Source: Actinomycetes bacterium
GTDB lineage: Bacteria > Actinomycetota > Acidimicrobiia > Acidimicrobiales > Acidimicrobilacustridaceae
Length of the DNA stretch: 64,000 nucleotides
Assembly: GCA_029782025.1 (NCBI GenBank)
Contig: JAKOVR010000105.1
Span: 53,249 to 117,248, forward strand
Direction: 5' to 3'
A program made the position numbers and the translations under genes. Below the pieces are notes generated by a model. It saw nothing but the letters and a program-made list of their open reading frames with translations, was not told the DNA's origin and made no database searches. Of this stretch, positions 34,365 to 43,406 are shown piece after piece; position 1 is the stretch's first letter; each line of letters opens with the position of its first letter.

Positions 34365-35354
34365 TCAGGTGCGGGCGATGGTGATGGTGAAGCGGGCGGT
34401 GAGCTGCCCGCCCGGGAGGACGAGGGGGCAGGCCTCGTTGTTGAGGGCGTCGACCGGGGCCGTCATCGGTTCGAGGCACACGAACCAGTTGGACGGCGAC
34501 ACCGGGGCCGGGGCGTAGACCTGGGCCCACGGGTAGTTGCGGTCGAGCTCGATGGCCAGGCGGCGCCCGTCGGCCTCGAGGCCGAGCCGCCGGTCGCGAC
34601 CGAGCCGGTAGGCGTCGTCGAACTGCCGACGGCCGAGCGGGGCGGCTTCGCCCGGCTCCCGGGTAGCGCTGCCGGTGGGGAGGTGCCGGTCGTCAAGCCC
34701 GAGGTGGTCACGGGGCGGCAGCAGGAGCCGCGCCTCGGCCCGCTTCACGCCGGGCAGGCACAAATAGGGGTGCCAGCCGAACGAGACCGGGACCCTCCGG
34801 CGACCGGTGGCCCGCACCGTGGTCGCCACCACCAGGCGGACCTTCGGCGCCAGGGTGCGGCCGCGGGGGGTGGGCAGGACCGGCTCCACCCGGGCTTCGA
34901 CGTCGACCGTGTGGGGGAAGGGGAACGAGGCCAGGAGATCCTCGTGGGCGGCATAGTCGAAGCGGGCCACGAGCGCGGCCGCCTTGGCGTCGGCGGCCAC
35001 CCGCAGCACTTGCCACTCCGGGCGGGCGGTGAGGGTGCCGTGGATGGGGAGTCCGTGCTCGTCGGCGTGCCAGCCCGGGACGCCGGCGAGGTCAACGCCC
35101 ACACCGGCGGCGCGATAGGCGGGGCCGGCCAGCCGGTTGGCCCACGGGTGCAACAGCGGCAGCCCGGTGGTGTGGCCCTCGAGGTAACGGCCCAGACCGT
35201 CGCCGAACCAGAGGTGCTCCTCGCCGTCGAAGCGCAGCGAGGTGCCGACCATCCCCGCCGACGGCACGAAGGTCGCTTCCATCCCCGCCGCGGCCAGGGT
35301 GACGGTCGCGAACCCGTCGAGCGAGCCGAGCCGGACCTCCGGTTGCTGTGCCAC
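34365..35354 (-). CDS. Aldose 1-epimerase (galactose mutarotase-like)
   Basis: 329 residues from GTG 35354, preceded by GAGAGGAGC; an upstream ATG at 35414 is possible but lacks a good ribosome-binding site. The beta-sandwich family shows [14 protein letters not shown] (first conserved region), [14 protein letters not shown] (first catalytic His), [12 protein letters not shown] (second His) and [18 protein letters not shown] with the catalytic Glu. It interconverts alpha and beta anomers of aldoses. Gene order epimerase - pgi suggests use of external hexoses. It is divergent from the sugar dehydrogenase gene across 130 nt. Confidence 0.9.
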   Translation of the reverse strand: MAQQPEVRLGSLDGFATVTLAAAGMEATFVPSAGMVGTSLRFDGEEHLWFGDGLGRYLEGHTTGLPLLHPWANRLAGPAYRAAGVGVDLAGVPGWHADEHGLPIHGTLTARPEWQVLRVAADAKAAALVARFDYAAHEDLLASFPFPHTVDVEARVEPVLPTPRGRTLAPKVRLVVATTVRATGRRRVPVSFGWHPYLCLPGVKRAEARLLLPPRDHLGLDDRHLPTGSATREPGEAAPLGRRQFDDAYRLGRDRRLGLEADGRRLAIELDRNYPWAQVYAPAPVSPSNWFVCLEPMTAPVDALNNEACPLVLPGGQLTARFTITIART

Positions 35355-35449
35355 TGCTGCTCCTCTCGCGGCGCGCGCCGCTGCCGATCCTCCGCCCGCG
35401 AGGGTCCACAGCATGGCACTCGCGCCGTGGTCCTCGGGACTGCGGTTCG

Positions 35450-35478
35450 TTGACCCTCCGGAGCGGGGCCGGTACGCT
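35450..35478 (+). promoter_or_regulatory. Leaderless promoter of the sugar dehydrogenase gene
   Basis: TTGACC (35450-35455), 17-nt spacer, TACGCT (35473-35478). The GTG start codon at 35486 is 7 nt after the -10 box, so the mRNA should begin at or just before it. Confidence 0.6.
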
Positions 35479-35485
35479 CGGCGGT

Positions 35486-36685
35486 GTGAACACACCTTGG
35501 CGGGCGCGCCACCGTGCCCGGCGGCGGGGCCGCGGCGGCTGGCTGGCCCTCGCCCCGCTCGCGCTCGTGGCCATCTTCGCGTCCGGCTGCGTCGTGGCCC
35601 CCACCACGCTGACCCCGTCCGTGGTGGTGCCCAGCCTCTACAAGCCCTGGGACATGGCCTTCGCTCCCGACGGCACGATGTTCTTCACCCAGAAGGCCAC
35701 CGGCGTCTACGTGGCCTCGGGCGGCGCCGCCGTGCGCTTGAACGGCCAGCCCGCCGACATGGTCTTCCAGAACGACGGCGGGGCGCTCGGGATCGCCCTC
35801 GATCCCGCGTTCGCGTCCAACCGCTTCCTGTACCTCTACATCCTCTCGTCGGCCGTCACGCCCTACGACGCGCGCGTCCTGCGCTTCACCGTCTCGGGCG
35901 ACAACCTCACCCTGTCGAACCGGACCGACATCCTCACGGGCATCCCGACCGGGCCCCCCGGGGTCCCCGCCAGCGGTCTCGGCTCCCACATCGGGGGGCG
36001 GATCCGCTTCGGCCCCGACGGGTACCTGTACGTCACCACCGGCGACGCGATCACCAACACCGCGCCGCAGGACCCGACCTCGCTCGGCGGCAAGGTGCTG
36101 CGCATCGACCGCGACGGGAACGGCGCCCCGGGCAACCCCGGCGGTGCCTTCCGGCCCGAGATCTACACCTACGGACACCGCAACGTCCAAGGCATCGCCT
36201 TCCGGCCCTCCGACGGTGTGGCCTTCTCCGTGGAGCACGGCCCCGACTGCGACGACGAGATCAACGAGCTCGTCCCCGGCGGCAACTACGGCTGGGACCC
36301 GAACCCCCCGCCCGGCACCGTGCTCGACCCGCCGTTCGACGCCGTCAACTACTGGTACGGGGCGCCGATGACCGACACCAGCCGCCACCCCGATGCCAGG
36401 GCCGCGGCGTGGAGCTCGGGCTGCCCCACCATCGCCCCGTCGGGCGCCACCTTCCTCACCGGCACCCAGTGGGCGGGCTGGAACGGCGCCATCGCCATGG
36501 CCGTGCTCAAGGGATCACAGGTGCGGGTCGTGCGCCTGATGAGCTCGGGCGCCCCGCTGCAGTGGACGGTGGTCACCGATCACGGCCGGCTCCGTTCGGC
36601 CGTCGAGGGCCCCGACGGCGACCTCTACCTGTGCCAGGACCTCAACGACGCCACGGCCACGGTGTTCAAGGTCCATCCGAGCTGA
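35486..36685 (+). CDS. PQQ-dependent sugar (glucose/sorbosone) dehydrogenase-like lipoprotein
   Basis: 399 residues from GTG 35486, positioned by the promoter just upstream. The basic N-terminus, hydrophobic LALAPLALVAIFASGC and lipobox mark an exported lipoprotein. The six-bladed propeller shows PWDMAFAPDGTMFFTQ, GGALGIALDPAF, HIGGRIRFGPDGYLYVTTGD, YTYGHRNVQGIAFRP and FSVEHGPDCDDEINELVPGGNYGW. These motifs contain the Arg/His/Asp residues that hold PQQ in soluble glucose dehydrogenase relatives. It probably oxidises a sugar outside the membrane. It ends 20 nt inside the convergent thiolase-like gene. Confidence 0.88.
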   Translation: MNTPWRARHRARRRGRGGWLALAPLALVAIFASGCVVAPTTLTPSVVVPSLYKPWDMAFAPDGTMFFTQKATGVYVASGGAAVRLNGQPADMVFQNDGGALGIALDPAFASNRFLYLYILSSAVTPYDARVLRFTVSGDNLTLSNRTDILTGIPTGPPGVPASGLGSHIGGRIRFGPDGYLYVTTGDAITNTAPQDPTSLGGKVLRIDRDGNGAPGNPGGAFRPEIYTYGHRNVQGIAFRPSDGVAFSVEHGPDCDDEINELVPGGNYGWDPNPPPGTVLDPPFDAVNYWYGAPMTDTSRHPDARAAAWSSGCPTIAPSGATFLTGTQWAGWNGAIAMAVLKGSQVRVVRLMSSGAPLQWTVVTDHGRLRSAVEGPDGDLYLCQDLNDATATVFKVHPS

Positions 36686-37904
36686 GCAGCAGGCACCCGC
36701 CGAGCGGGCCGCCGCCCGCCCCCACCACGGCCACCCGAGGCCGGCCGCCGACGCCGCCCTTGTGGCGCACCTGACGCTCGCCCCCGCGACCCCACAGCTG
36801 AGTGCAGGCCTCGTGCAGGAACCCGTACCCGTGGAGCCGGCCGGCCGAGAGCTGCCCGCCGTGGGTGTTGAGCGGGAGCGCACCGCCGTCGAGGGCGATC
36901 CGGGCGCCGCCCTCCAGCCACGGGCCACCCTCGCCGTGCCCACAGAAGCCCAGGGCCTCGAGCCAGCACAGCGTGATGAAGCTGAACCCGTCGTAGAGCT
37001 CGGCCACCTCGACATCGGCCGGCGTGAGGTCGGTGCGCTCCCACAGCATGGCGGCGGCATCGCGCAGGGCCATCGTGGTGAGGTCGTCGAACTGGTCCCA
37101 GCTCGGCCGACCGCGCAGCGCCGTGCCGACCGCCTCCACCCGGGCCGCCGGATGGGGCAGATCACCGGCGTGCTCGGCCCGGGACACGATCACGGCGGTG
37201 GACCCGTCGGCGGGGACGTCGCAGTCGTAGAGGCACAGCGGGGTCGAGACCATGCGCACCGAGAGGTAGTCGTCGAGCGTCATGGGATCGCGGTAGATGG
37301 CCTTGGGGTTGCGGGCGGCGTTGGCCCGGGCCGTGAGCGCGATCTGGCCCATCTGCTCGCGCGTCGTGCCGAACTCGTGGAAGTGCCGGGCCGCCATCAT
37401 GCCGATCCAGTTGGCGGCGCTGGCCGCGCCGTAGGGCAGCGTCCACTGCATGAAGCTGCCCGCCCGGTACATGCCGCCACCCCCGCCCATCGTGACCGAG
37501 GCGCGGCCCTTGTCGCCCTGGGCGCTGGCCTCCCACACCGTGCGGAAGCAGAGCACGTGGTTGCACAGCCCGGTGGCCACGGCACAGATGGCGTTGACCA
37601 CCGACCCGAGCTGCCCGGGCGACTCGAGGCCACCGGAGAACCAGTTGAGCTGGAGGCGCAGCGCGTCGTGCACCTCGGTCACCCCGACGCCGCTGAAGCC
37701 GGGCGGGATCTCCTGGTTGCCGGGGTAGGTGGCGAGCCCGTCGATGTCGGCCGGGGTCAGCCCGGCGTCGGCGATGGCGTCGAGGGCGGCCTCGATGGTG
37801 AGGTCGAGCGGGTCGCGGTAGATGCGGCGGCCGACCTGGCTCTGCCCGACCCCCGAGATGACCGCCTTGCGCTCGAACCGCCCGTCCGGGACCTCGGTGC
37901 TCAT
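36666..37904 (-). CDS. Cysteine-less thiolase / SCP-x (Ltp2-like) family protein
   Basis: 412 residues from ATG 37904 (GAGGAGG upstream, ATGA overlap with the DUF35 gene). The thiolase fold is clear (KAVISGVGQSQVGRRI at the start), but the nucleophilic Cys position reads SGGLESPGQLGS. Near the C-terminus NTHGGQLSAGRLHGYGFLHEACTQLWG replaces the usual thiolase ending. This pattern matches SCP-x-like Ltp proteins. Ltp2, with a DUF35 partner, acts as a retro-aldolase in actinobacterial steroid side-chain breakdown. The adjacent DUF35 gene makes the same kind of pair likely, with acyl-CoA cleavage as the probable chemistry. Confidence 0.85.
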   Translation of the reverse strand: MSTEVPDGRFERKAVISGVGQSQVGRRIYRDPLDLTIEAALDAIADAGLTPADIDGLATYPGNQEIPPGFSGVGVTEVHDALRLQLNWFSGGLESPGQLGSVVNAICAVATGLCNHVLCFRTVWEASAQGDKGRASVTMGGGGGMYRAGSFMQWTLPYGAASAANWIGMMAARHFHEFGTTREQMGQIALTARANAARNPKAIYRDPMTLDDYLSVRMVSTPLCLYDCDVPADGSTAVIVSRAEHAGDLPHPAARVEAVGTALRGRPSWDQFDDLTTMALRDAAAMLWERTDLTPADVEVAELYDGFSFITLCWLEALGFCGHGEGGPWLEGGARIALDGGALPLNTHGGQLSAGRLHGYGFLHEACTQLWGRGGERQVRHKGGVGGRPRVAVVGAGGGPLGGCLLLSSDGP

Positions 37905-38380
37905 GCGCCCTCCTCGGCCGACGACGGGACGTCCGGATCGGGTTCGAACAGTGGCAGCCACACCTGGTACCCGTTGTCGTCGCGGAACTCGAAGCGCACC
38001 CGCACCGGCATCCCGATCCACACGTCGTCGGGGTCGACGCCGACGATGTTGGTGGTGAGGCGCAGGCCCGCCTGCTCGGGGAGCTCGACGATGGCGACCA
38101 CGTAGGGCGGGTCGAAGGTCGGGATCCAGGGCTGGTGGTTCACGGTGAAGGTGTGGACCACGGCCCGGCCCGACGCCGCCTCGGGGGCGACGTCGCGCCC
38201 GTAGCAGGCAGGGCACACCGGGGCCGGCGGGTGGATCCAGGTGCGACAGGCCCGGCAGCGCAGGAACCGCAGCTCCCCCTCGGCCCCACCGCGCCAGAAG
38301 TGCTCGTTCTCCGGGGTGACCTTGGGCAGGATCCGGAACGGCTCGGTGACCGCCTCGCCCGGCGACGCGGCCCCGCTCAC
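37901..38380 (-). CDS. DUF35 zinc-ribbon / OB-fold protein, thiolase partner
   Basis: 159 residues from GTG 38380, overlapping the CMD-family stop (GTGA). The rubredoxin-like zinc ribbon is CRACRTWIHPPAPVCPAC (C-x2-C ... C-x2-C), followed by an OB-fold with VVHTFTVNHQPWIPTFDPPYVVAIVEL. DUF35 proteins bind acyl-CoA and dock onto thiolase-like enzymes, as in the Ltp2-ChsH2 complex. Order and coupling with the cysteine-less thiolase support one complex. Cytoplasmic. Confidence 0.9.
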   Translation of the reverse strand: MSGAASPGEAVTEPFRILPKVTPENEHFWRGGAEGELRFLRCRACRTWIHPPAPVCPACYGRDVAPEAASGRAVVHTFTVNHQPWIPTFDPPYVVAIVELPEQAGLRLTTNIVGVDPDDVWIGMPVRVRFEFRDDNGYQVWLPLFEPDPDVPSSAEEGA

Positions 38381-38754
38381 CGGTCGTCCTCGGCATCGGC
38401 CTCGGCCTCGGCGTCGCCGGCGGCCACCGCGGCCCCGGCCTCGAAGCCCTTGCGGGCCTGGGGCAGGGCCTCCACCGCAGCGAGGATGCCGAAGCCCGGT
38501 TCGGTGAGGACCAGGGCGGCGCACACCTCCTCCCACGAGGCGCCGACCTCGGCGGCCAGGCGGGCGTGACGCCGGATCCCGGGGGCGTTGCGGGCCAGGA
38601 CCATGCACACCAGGCGGATCAGCTCGTGGGTCTTGCGGTCGAGGGCGTCGAGCGAGTCGATGGCCGACAGCCATCCCCGCTGGGCGTCGAGCAACGACGG
38701 GAAGACGTCGTGCAACGTGCCCTCGTAGGAGAACGTCCACTCCTGCTCGCTCAT
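38377..38754 (-). CDS. Carboxymuconolactone decarboxylase (CMD/AhpD)-like protein
   Basis: 125 residues from ATG 38754, with GGAGGGAT just upstream. The core LDRKTHELIRLVCMVLARNAPGIRRHARLAAEVGASWEEVCAALVL is helical and fits the CMD family. A Cys and a downstream His are present but not the AhpD-type Cys-x2-Cys, so it is not an obvious peroxidase. The acidic tail (EAEADAEDDR) is low-complexity. It starts the set CMD - DUF35 - thiolase, 34 nt downstream of the methyltransferase gene, and could be read from the large cluster upstream or from its own promoter. Confidence 0.75.
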   Translation of the reverse strand: MSEQEWTFSYEGTLHDVFPSLLDAQRGWLSAIDSLDALDRKTHELIRLVCMVLARNAPGIRRHARLAAEVGASWEEVCAALVLTEPGFGILAAVEALPQARKGFEAGAAVAAGDAEAEADAEDDR

Positions 38755-38788
38755 CGATCCCTCCAGCTGCGCGGCGTGGGCCTGCAAC

Positions 38789-40657
38789 CTACCCGGCTGG
38801 CGACCGCTTGACCGCCAGGAGCCGGTAGGTGTTGCCCCCGCCGGTGCGGCGCAACACGAGGTCGAGGAGGTTGTCGAGGACGACGGCGACGATCAGCGCC
38901 GGGACGCCGGCCACGAAGGCGGCGGCGCGGCGGACCTTGGCCGGGCGGCCCCCCGGCGGGCGCCAGGGCAGGTTCGACGGCGGCGCCGCCCCGTCGAGCA
39001 GGAACCAGGTCGCGGCCAGGAGGTCGACGGGCTGCTCGGCCTCGCCCCGGTCCTCGGCCACGATCTCGAAGCCGATGTCCTCGAGGGCGCGGCGCAGGTT
39101 GGCGATGGGCATGAGGTGCTGGTGCTGGGGCTGGAACCACGGGAGCCAGAGACCGCCGAGCAGTCGACCCCAGCGCGACTCGGGGTCGGGGAGCTCGATC
39201 AGGAGCAGGCCGTCGTCGGCCAGCACGGTGGCCGCGGCCTCGATCTCCTGACGTGGCTCGCGGGTGTGCTCCAGGTAGTGGTGCATCGACACGACGTCGT
39301 ACCGGCCCCGCAGCTCGTCGGCCAGGTCCGGGAACATCCCCCGGAACCCGTGGTCGATCCAGCGACGGCGCTCCGCCTCCTCGATGCTCTCGCTCATGTC
39401 CAGACCGTCGAAGACGGTGTCGGGCCAGTAGGTGCGGGCCACGAGGCAGAAGTGCCCGTGGCCCGCTCCCACGTCGAGCCACCGCTTCGGCGTGGCGTGG
39501 GCCTGCACCATCTCGGCCCGACCCGTGTACGGGCGGGCCGACGCCCCGAAGATGAACTCCAGCTGCTCGCCGCCGATCCCGTCGTAGAAGTCCTCGTAGT
39601 AGAAGTCGAGCCCCTCGATCGACAGGCGCGGGTTCTGGAAGATGTGGCCGCAGTCGCCGCACTCGTCGAGCACGAACTCCCCGGGCTTGTGCTGGAGGCG
39701 GTCGGGCACCCGGACGCGCTCGCGCAGCGACGCCGAGTCGCACCAGGGGCAGGTCGAGCGGCGGGGCTCGAAGAACCGGTCGATCGGCCGGTCGAGGAGC
39801 TCGTCGTACCGGGGCCGCCGGGCCTCGTACAGGTCCTCCTCAGCCGGCGACCGCCATCCCGAGCGGAGCGTCCGCCACCAACCGGCGGCGTCGTCGGCGA
39901 GGCGCAGGGCCACGTGGCGGGCCAGGTCGCGGGGACGCAGCCCCGCCCCGTTGCCGGCGAACACCACCGCCGGCTGGGCGGCGTAGGCCGCGATGGCGGC
40001 GCTCCCCCAGCGAGGGTCGAGGCGCGTGCCGGCCACGAGCCCGGCCAGTTCGGCGGCCTGCACCACCAGGCTGGCCGGGGCGGCGCCACCGTAGATCGAC
40101 CGCAGGAAGGCCCGCCGCCGCTCGGGCTGGTCCGGGGCCGCCACCAGGCCGGGGGCGACCACGACGTCGGTGCTGGTGGCGGCGAAGCGCTTGAGGGTGG
40201 TGGTCACCTGCACCATCTGGACGGGGTCGAGGCCCTCGCCCCCGCCGGCGTCGAGCCGGGCCCGGGCCACCACGTCCTGCCGGGCCAGCACGGCCTGGAA
40301 GGCCCCCCGCCCTGGTGCCAGGGGGTTGGTCCGATAGTCGTCGGGGGCGACCATGCGCAGCGTCTCGAGGGCCCGCTCGACCGGGAGGTCGGCCGGCACC
40401 AGGTCGACGACGTCGAGGCCCTCGCGGTGGGCGTGAGCGGCGGCGGCGGCCGCGACCGGGCCGGGGAGGGTGAGGCCCTCGGCCGTGAAGGCGACCCAGC
40501 CGTCGGGGAGGGCATCGGGGTCGAGCCCGCCGGTCCCGACCGGGGTCAACGCCGGCAGCGCGGCGGCGCGGCGGCGGAGGCGGACGCCGTTGGCCAGGAG
40601 GGCGGCCACGTACAGCTTCGGCAGGTGCCGGGCGACGCGGCGGGGGCGGCGGGTCAT
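38789..40657 (-). CDS. Methyltransferase with zinc ribbon and C-terminal membrane anchor
   Basis: 622 residues. Residues 1-300 are of unknown fold, starting with a basic amphipathic segment. A zinc ribbon (CPWCDS ... CGDCGHIFQNPRL, about 306-345) precedes a class I SAM methyltransferase domain (about 375-530) with the SAM-binding WLDVGAGHGHFCLVA and the HHYLEHTREP acidic loop. A hydrophobic segment (about 575-600, AAFVAGVPALIVAVVLDNLL) near the C-terminus should anchor it. The zinc ribbon plus methyltransferase order resembles C- or O-methyltransferases of sugar and lipid pathways. It is coupled by ATGA to the glycosyltransferase, so a methylated glycolipid is a reasonable guess. Confidence 0.75.
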   Translation of the reverse strand: MTRRPRRVARHLPKLYVAALLANGVRLRRRAAALPALTPVGTGGLDPDALPDGWVAFTAEGLTLPGPVAAAAAAHAHREGLDVVDLVPADLPVERALETLRMVAPDDYRTNPLAPGRGAFQAVLARQDVVARARLDAGGGEGLDPVQMVQVTTTLKRFAATSTDVVVAPGLVAAPDQPERRRAFLRSIYGGAAPASLVVQAAELAGLVAGTRLDPRWGSAAIAAYAAQPAVVFAGNGAGLRPRDLARHVALRLADDAAGWWRTLRSGWRSPAEEDLYEARRPRYDELLDRPIDRFFEPRRSTCPWCDSASLRERVRVPDRLQHKPGEFVLDECGDCGHIFQNPRLSIEGLDFYYEDFYDGIGGEQLEFIFGASARPYTGRAEMVQAHATPKRWLDVGAGHGHFCLVARTYWPDTVFDGLDMSESIEEAERRRWIDHGFRGMFPDLADELRGRYDVVSMHHYLEHTREPRQEIEAAATVLADDGLLLIELPDPESRWGRLLGGLWLPWFQPQHQHLMPIANLRRALEDIGFEIVAEDRGEAEQPVDLLAATWFLLDGAAPPSNLPWRPPGGRPAKVRRAAAFVAGVPALIVAVVLDNLLDLVLRRTGGGNTYRLLAVKRSPAG

Positions 40658-41880
40658 GGGCGGTCTCCGGGAGAGGCGAGGGCGATCAGGTGGTCGGCCG
40701 CGGCGGCGGCGCCACCAGCGGCGGCGAACGAGTCGGCGATGCGGCGGGCGGCGGCGGCGTAGGAGGGGTCGCCCAGCACCGTGTCGACCGCGGCGCGGAG
40801 GTCGGTGGGACGCACCCGGGCGAACTTCACCCGCAGACCGGCCCCGGCGGCCACGACCTGCTCGGCCACCACCGGTTGGTCGTCACGGATGGGCGCGACG
40901 ACGAGCGGGAGCGCGTGGGCGAGGGCCTCGCACACCGTGTTGTGGCCACCGTGGGTGACCACGGCGTCGATGCGCCCGAGCAGGTCGATCTGGGGGACGC
41001 GCTCCCGGACGAGCACCCGGTCACCCAGCGCCCCGTCGGCGCCGAGCTCGGCGAAGAGCGCCGGCGGGGCGACGACGACGGTCTGGTAGGGCGCGTCGGC
41101 CAGCGCCTCCACCGCAACCCGGAAGAACCGGCCCCCGGCCTCGCTGCTCACGGTGCCGAGCGACACCAGCACGGCGGGGCGCCGCGGCGCGGCGCCCCGG
41201 ATCGGATCGAGCCATTCCCACGGGAACGGCGTGCGGGTGGGCCGGCCGGCGAAGGCCGGCCCGACGAAGGCCCAGTGTCCGGGGAACGGGATGTCCTCGC
41301 CGACGAGGGCGGTGGTGGTGAAGGCGAGGACGAGGTGGGGCGAGAACCGGACCGCCGCCGGGTCGGCATCCGACTCGGCCACGCCGTGCTCGACCTGGAA
41401 GGCCCGGAGCTGGTCGTCGACCCAGGCCCGCAGCTTGGGGAGCCCGGCGAAGGGATCCACCAGCTCGGCCGAGGTGGTGGCGCTGGTGGCCCACGGCAGG
41501 CCGTGCCGCCGGGCCACGAGCGCGCCGGCCACGGCCTGCTGATCGACGAGCACGACGTCGGGGGCCCAGCGCCGGACGGCCGCGTCCACGCCCGGCACCA
41601 TGGCGTCGGCCAGCGGGTGGAGGAAGTCCTCCCAGAGGAACTTGAAGGCGGCGGCGCCCCGGAGGCCCTGCGAGCGCTGCTCGATGGCCGACACGACGTC
41701 ACCGGGGAGGTCCTCGCCGACGGGGACCACCTCCGCACCGTCGGGCAGCAGCGGGCGGAGGAACGAGGCGAAGCCGCACCACGCCACGACGTGGCCCCGG
41801 GCGGCCAGCTCCGCGCCGACCGCCACGGTGGGGTTGGTGTGCCCCGTGAGCGGCGGCACCACGATCAGGAACCGGCTCAC
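40654..41880 (-). CDS. UDP-glycosyltransferase (GT1, macrolide/sterol type)
   Basis: 408 residues from GTG 41880, overlapping the preceding hydrolase stop (GTGA). The GT-B fold starts with LIVVPPLTGHTNPTVAVGAELAARGH. The donor-binding region has VLVSLGTVSSE and the signature VTHGGHNTVCEALAHALPLVVAPIRDDQP. Family members attach sugars from nucleotide donors to small lipophilic acceptors such as macrolides, sterols and carotenoids. Its place between the hydrolases and the methyltransferase suggests it decorates the product of the synthase. Cytoplasmic, possibly membrane-associated. Confidence 0.88.
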   Translation of the reverse strand: MSRFLIVVPPLTGHTNPTVAVGAELAARGHVVAWCGFASFLRPLLPDGAEVVPVGEDLPGDVVSAIEQRSQGLRGAAAFKFLWEDFLHPLADAMVPGVDAAVRRWAPDVVLVDQQAVAGALVARRHGLPWATSATTSAELVDPFAGLPKLRAWVDDQLRAFQVEHGVAESDADPAAVRFSPHLVLAFTTTALVGEDIPFPGHWAFVGPAFAGRPTRTPFPWEWLDPIRGAAPRRPAVLVSLGTVSSEAGGRFFRVAVEALADAPYQTVVVAPPALFAELGADGALGDRVLVRERVPQIDLLGRIDAVVTHGGHNTVCEALAHALPLVVAPIRDDQPVVAEQVVAAGAGLRVKFARVRPTDLRAAVDTVLGDPSYAAAARRIADSFAAAGGAAAAADHLIALASPGDRP

Positions 41881-42677
41881 CGGCCCGTCCCTTCCGCCCC
41901 GACGGCGGCCAGGAAGGGCAGGAGGAGCTCCTTGATGCGGTCCGTGCGCTCGAGGAGGAGCGAGTGGGTGGCGTCCGGGAGCACGTGGAGCTCGCAGCGC
42001 GGCAGGCAGCGGGCGAGGTCGTGGCCCCGGTCGAGGATGTCGGAGTGCTCGCCGTAGAGGGCGAGGGTCGGGGCGGCGATCGTCGCCAGTTCGGCCTCCG
42101 GCACCGGCTGCACCGCTTCGAGGTCGGCCAGCATCGTGGTGTCGTAGATCAGGGCCTCGGCGTTGCGGGCCATGCGGTTCAGCTTCCGTCCCCCCTGCTC
42201 CTCCAGCCACTGCTGCACGCCGTCCTCGTCGAGCCCGAAGGCCGCCAGGGCGAGCGAGCCGGCCATGTGGTGGCCCCAGCCCTCCACCGCGAAGTGGGCT
42301 TCGATCAGCACGAGCGCGGCCACCCGCTCGGGGTGGGCCAGCGCTGCGGCCAGCGCCACCGTGCCGCCGAAGCTGTTGCCGAGGAGGACGACCGGGTGGT
42401 CGATGCCAAGGGCGTCGAGCACGGCGACGAGGTCGTCGACCCCGTCGGCGACGGTGTAGCCCGTGGGTGGCCGCTCGGTCCGGCCATGGCCGCGGAGGTC
42501 GTAGAGCAGCACCTCGTGGGCCACGGCCACCGGGTTGGCCAGCGTGTAGTAGAGGCTCGACAGGTTGTCCATCACCATGCCGTGCAGCATCACCACGGTG
42601 ACGGCCCCGGGCCGGTCCGAGCGCGTGCCGAGCCGCTGGACGTGGAAGCGCAGGCCGTTGGCCGTGACCTCAGCCAT
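41877..42677 (-). CDS. Alpha/beta hydrolase 2 of the synthase cluster
   Basis: 266 residues. Nucleophile elbow GNSFGG (Ser about residue 102), oxyanion region VMLHGMVMDN, LLYDLRGHGRTERP, catalytic Asp probably in YGEHSDILD and His in DATHSLLLE. The fold could be a thioesterase, esterase or lactonase. It overlaps hydrolase 1 by 8 nt and the glycosyltransferase by GTGA. Both hydrolases share the LRFHV start and LLYDLRGHGRT segment, so they look like diverged duplicates. A role in releasing or editing the ACP-bound chain is inferred. Confidence 0.85.
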   Translation of the reverse strand: MAEVTANGLRFHVQRLGTRSDRPGAVTVVMLHGMVMDNLSSLYYTLANPVAVAHEVLLYDLRGHGRTERPPTGYTVADGVDDLVAVLDALGIDHPVVLLGNSFGGTVALAAALAHPERVAALVLIEAHFAVEGWGHHMAGSLALAAFGLDEDGVQQWLEEQGGRKLNRMARNAEALIYDTTMLADLEAVQPVPEAELATIAAPTLALYGEHSDILDRGHDLARCLPRCELHVLPDATHSLLLERTDRIKELLLPFLAAVGAEGTGR

Positions 42678-43404
42678 ACGCCACCTCCTCGCCCGGCGGG
42701 GCCGCCGCGGTGTCGGCCCGCCCGAGGAAGGCGGTGAGGAAGGCGGACAGCTCGTCCTTGGCGTCGACCTGCACGGCGTGGCCGGCGTCGAAGGTCACCA
42801 CCTCGGCGTCGGGCCGGACCCGGGCCGCCCGGCCCGACAGCCCCGCCGCCGGGCTGCGGGCCCCGAGGACCACGGCCAACGGCCGCGGGAGGGCGGCGAG
42901 GTCGTCGTCGCCGACCTCGGCCTCGTCGGCCAGCGACGACCGCATGGCCTCGGGTGCGTCGTCCCGGCCCTCCTCCCGGGCGGTGTCCCACCACCAGGCC
43001 CGCGCCCCGGGGCCGTCGGCCCGCACCGGCGGCTCGACCAGGGTGAGCGAAGCCAACCGGTCGGCGTGGGCGACGGCGTAGCGGATGGCGATGAGGGCGC
43101 CGAAGCTGTGGGCCACCAGATGGAATCGGGGCAGGTCGGCGGTCAGGGCGGCCAGGTCGAGGGACTGGGTGACCGAGCGGTGGTCGCCGTCGGCCGGCGC
43201 GTCGGTGCGGCCGTGGCCGCGGAGGTCGTAGAGCAGCACGGGCCTCGTCTTGGCCACCGCCGGCGCGCAGGTGAAGAACCACGACGCCATGGTCCCGGTG
43301 AAGAGGCCGTGGACCATCACGGCCGGGGGCGCGGTGGACTCACCGTCCCGCGGTCCGAGCCGCAGCACGTGGAAGCGCAGGTCGCCGACGGAGACGTGGG
43401 GCAC
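42670..43404 (-). CDS. Alpha/beta hydrolase 1 of the synthase cluster
   Basis: 244 residues from GTG 43404, 2 nt after the ACP stop codon. It has VMVHGLFTGTMASWFF (oxyanion hole), LLYDLRGHGRTDAP, nucleophile elbow AHSFGA and a C-terminal FDAGHAVQVD with the catalytic His. The final Asp of the triad is less clear. The close coupling to the free ACP makes this the best candidate for a type II thioesterase-like release enzyme. It is similar to the next gene downstream. Confidence 0.83.
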   Translation of the reverse strand: MPHVSVGDLRFHVLRLGPRDGESTAPPAVMVHGLFTGTMASWFFTCAPAVAKTRPVLLYDLRGHGRTDAPADGDHRSVTQSLDLAALTADLPRFHLVAHSFGALIAIRYAVAHADRLASLTLVEPPVRADGPGARAWWWDTAREEGRDDAPEAMRSSLADEAEVGDDDLAALPRPLAVVLGARSPAAGLSGRAARVRPDAEVVTFDAGHAVQVDAKDELSAFLTAFLGRADTAAAPPGEEVAYG

Positions 43405-43406
43405 GG

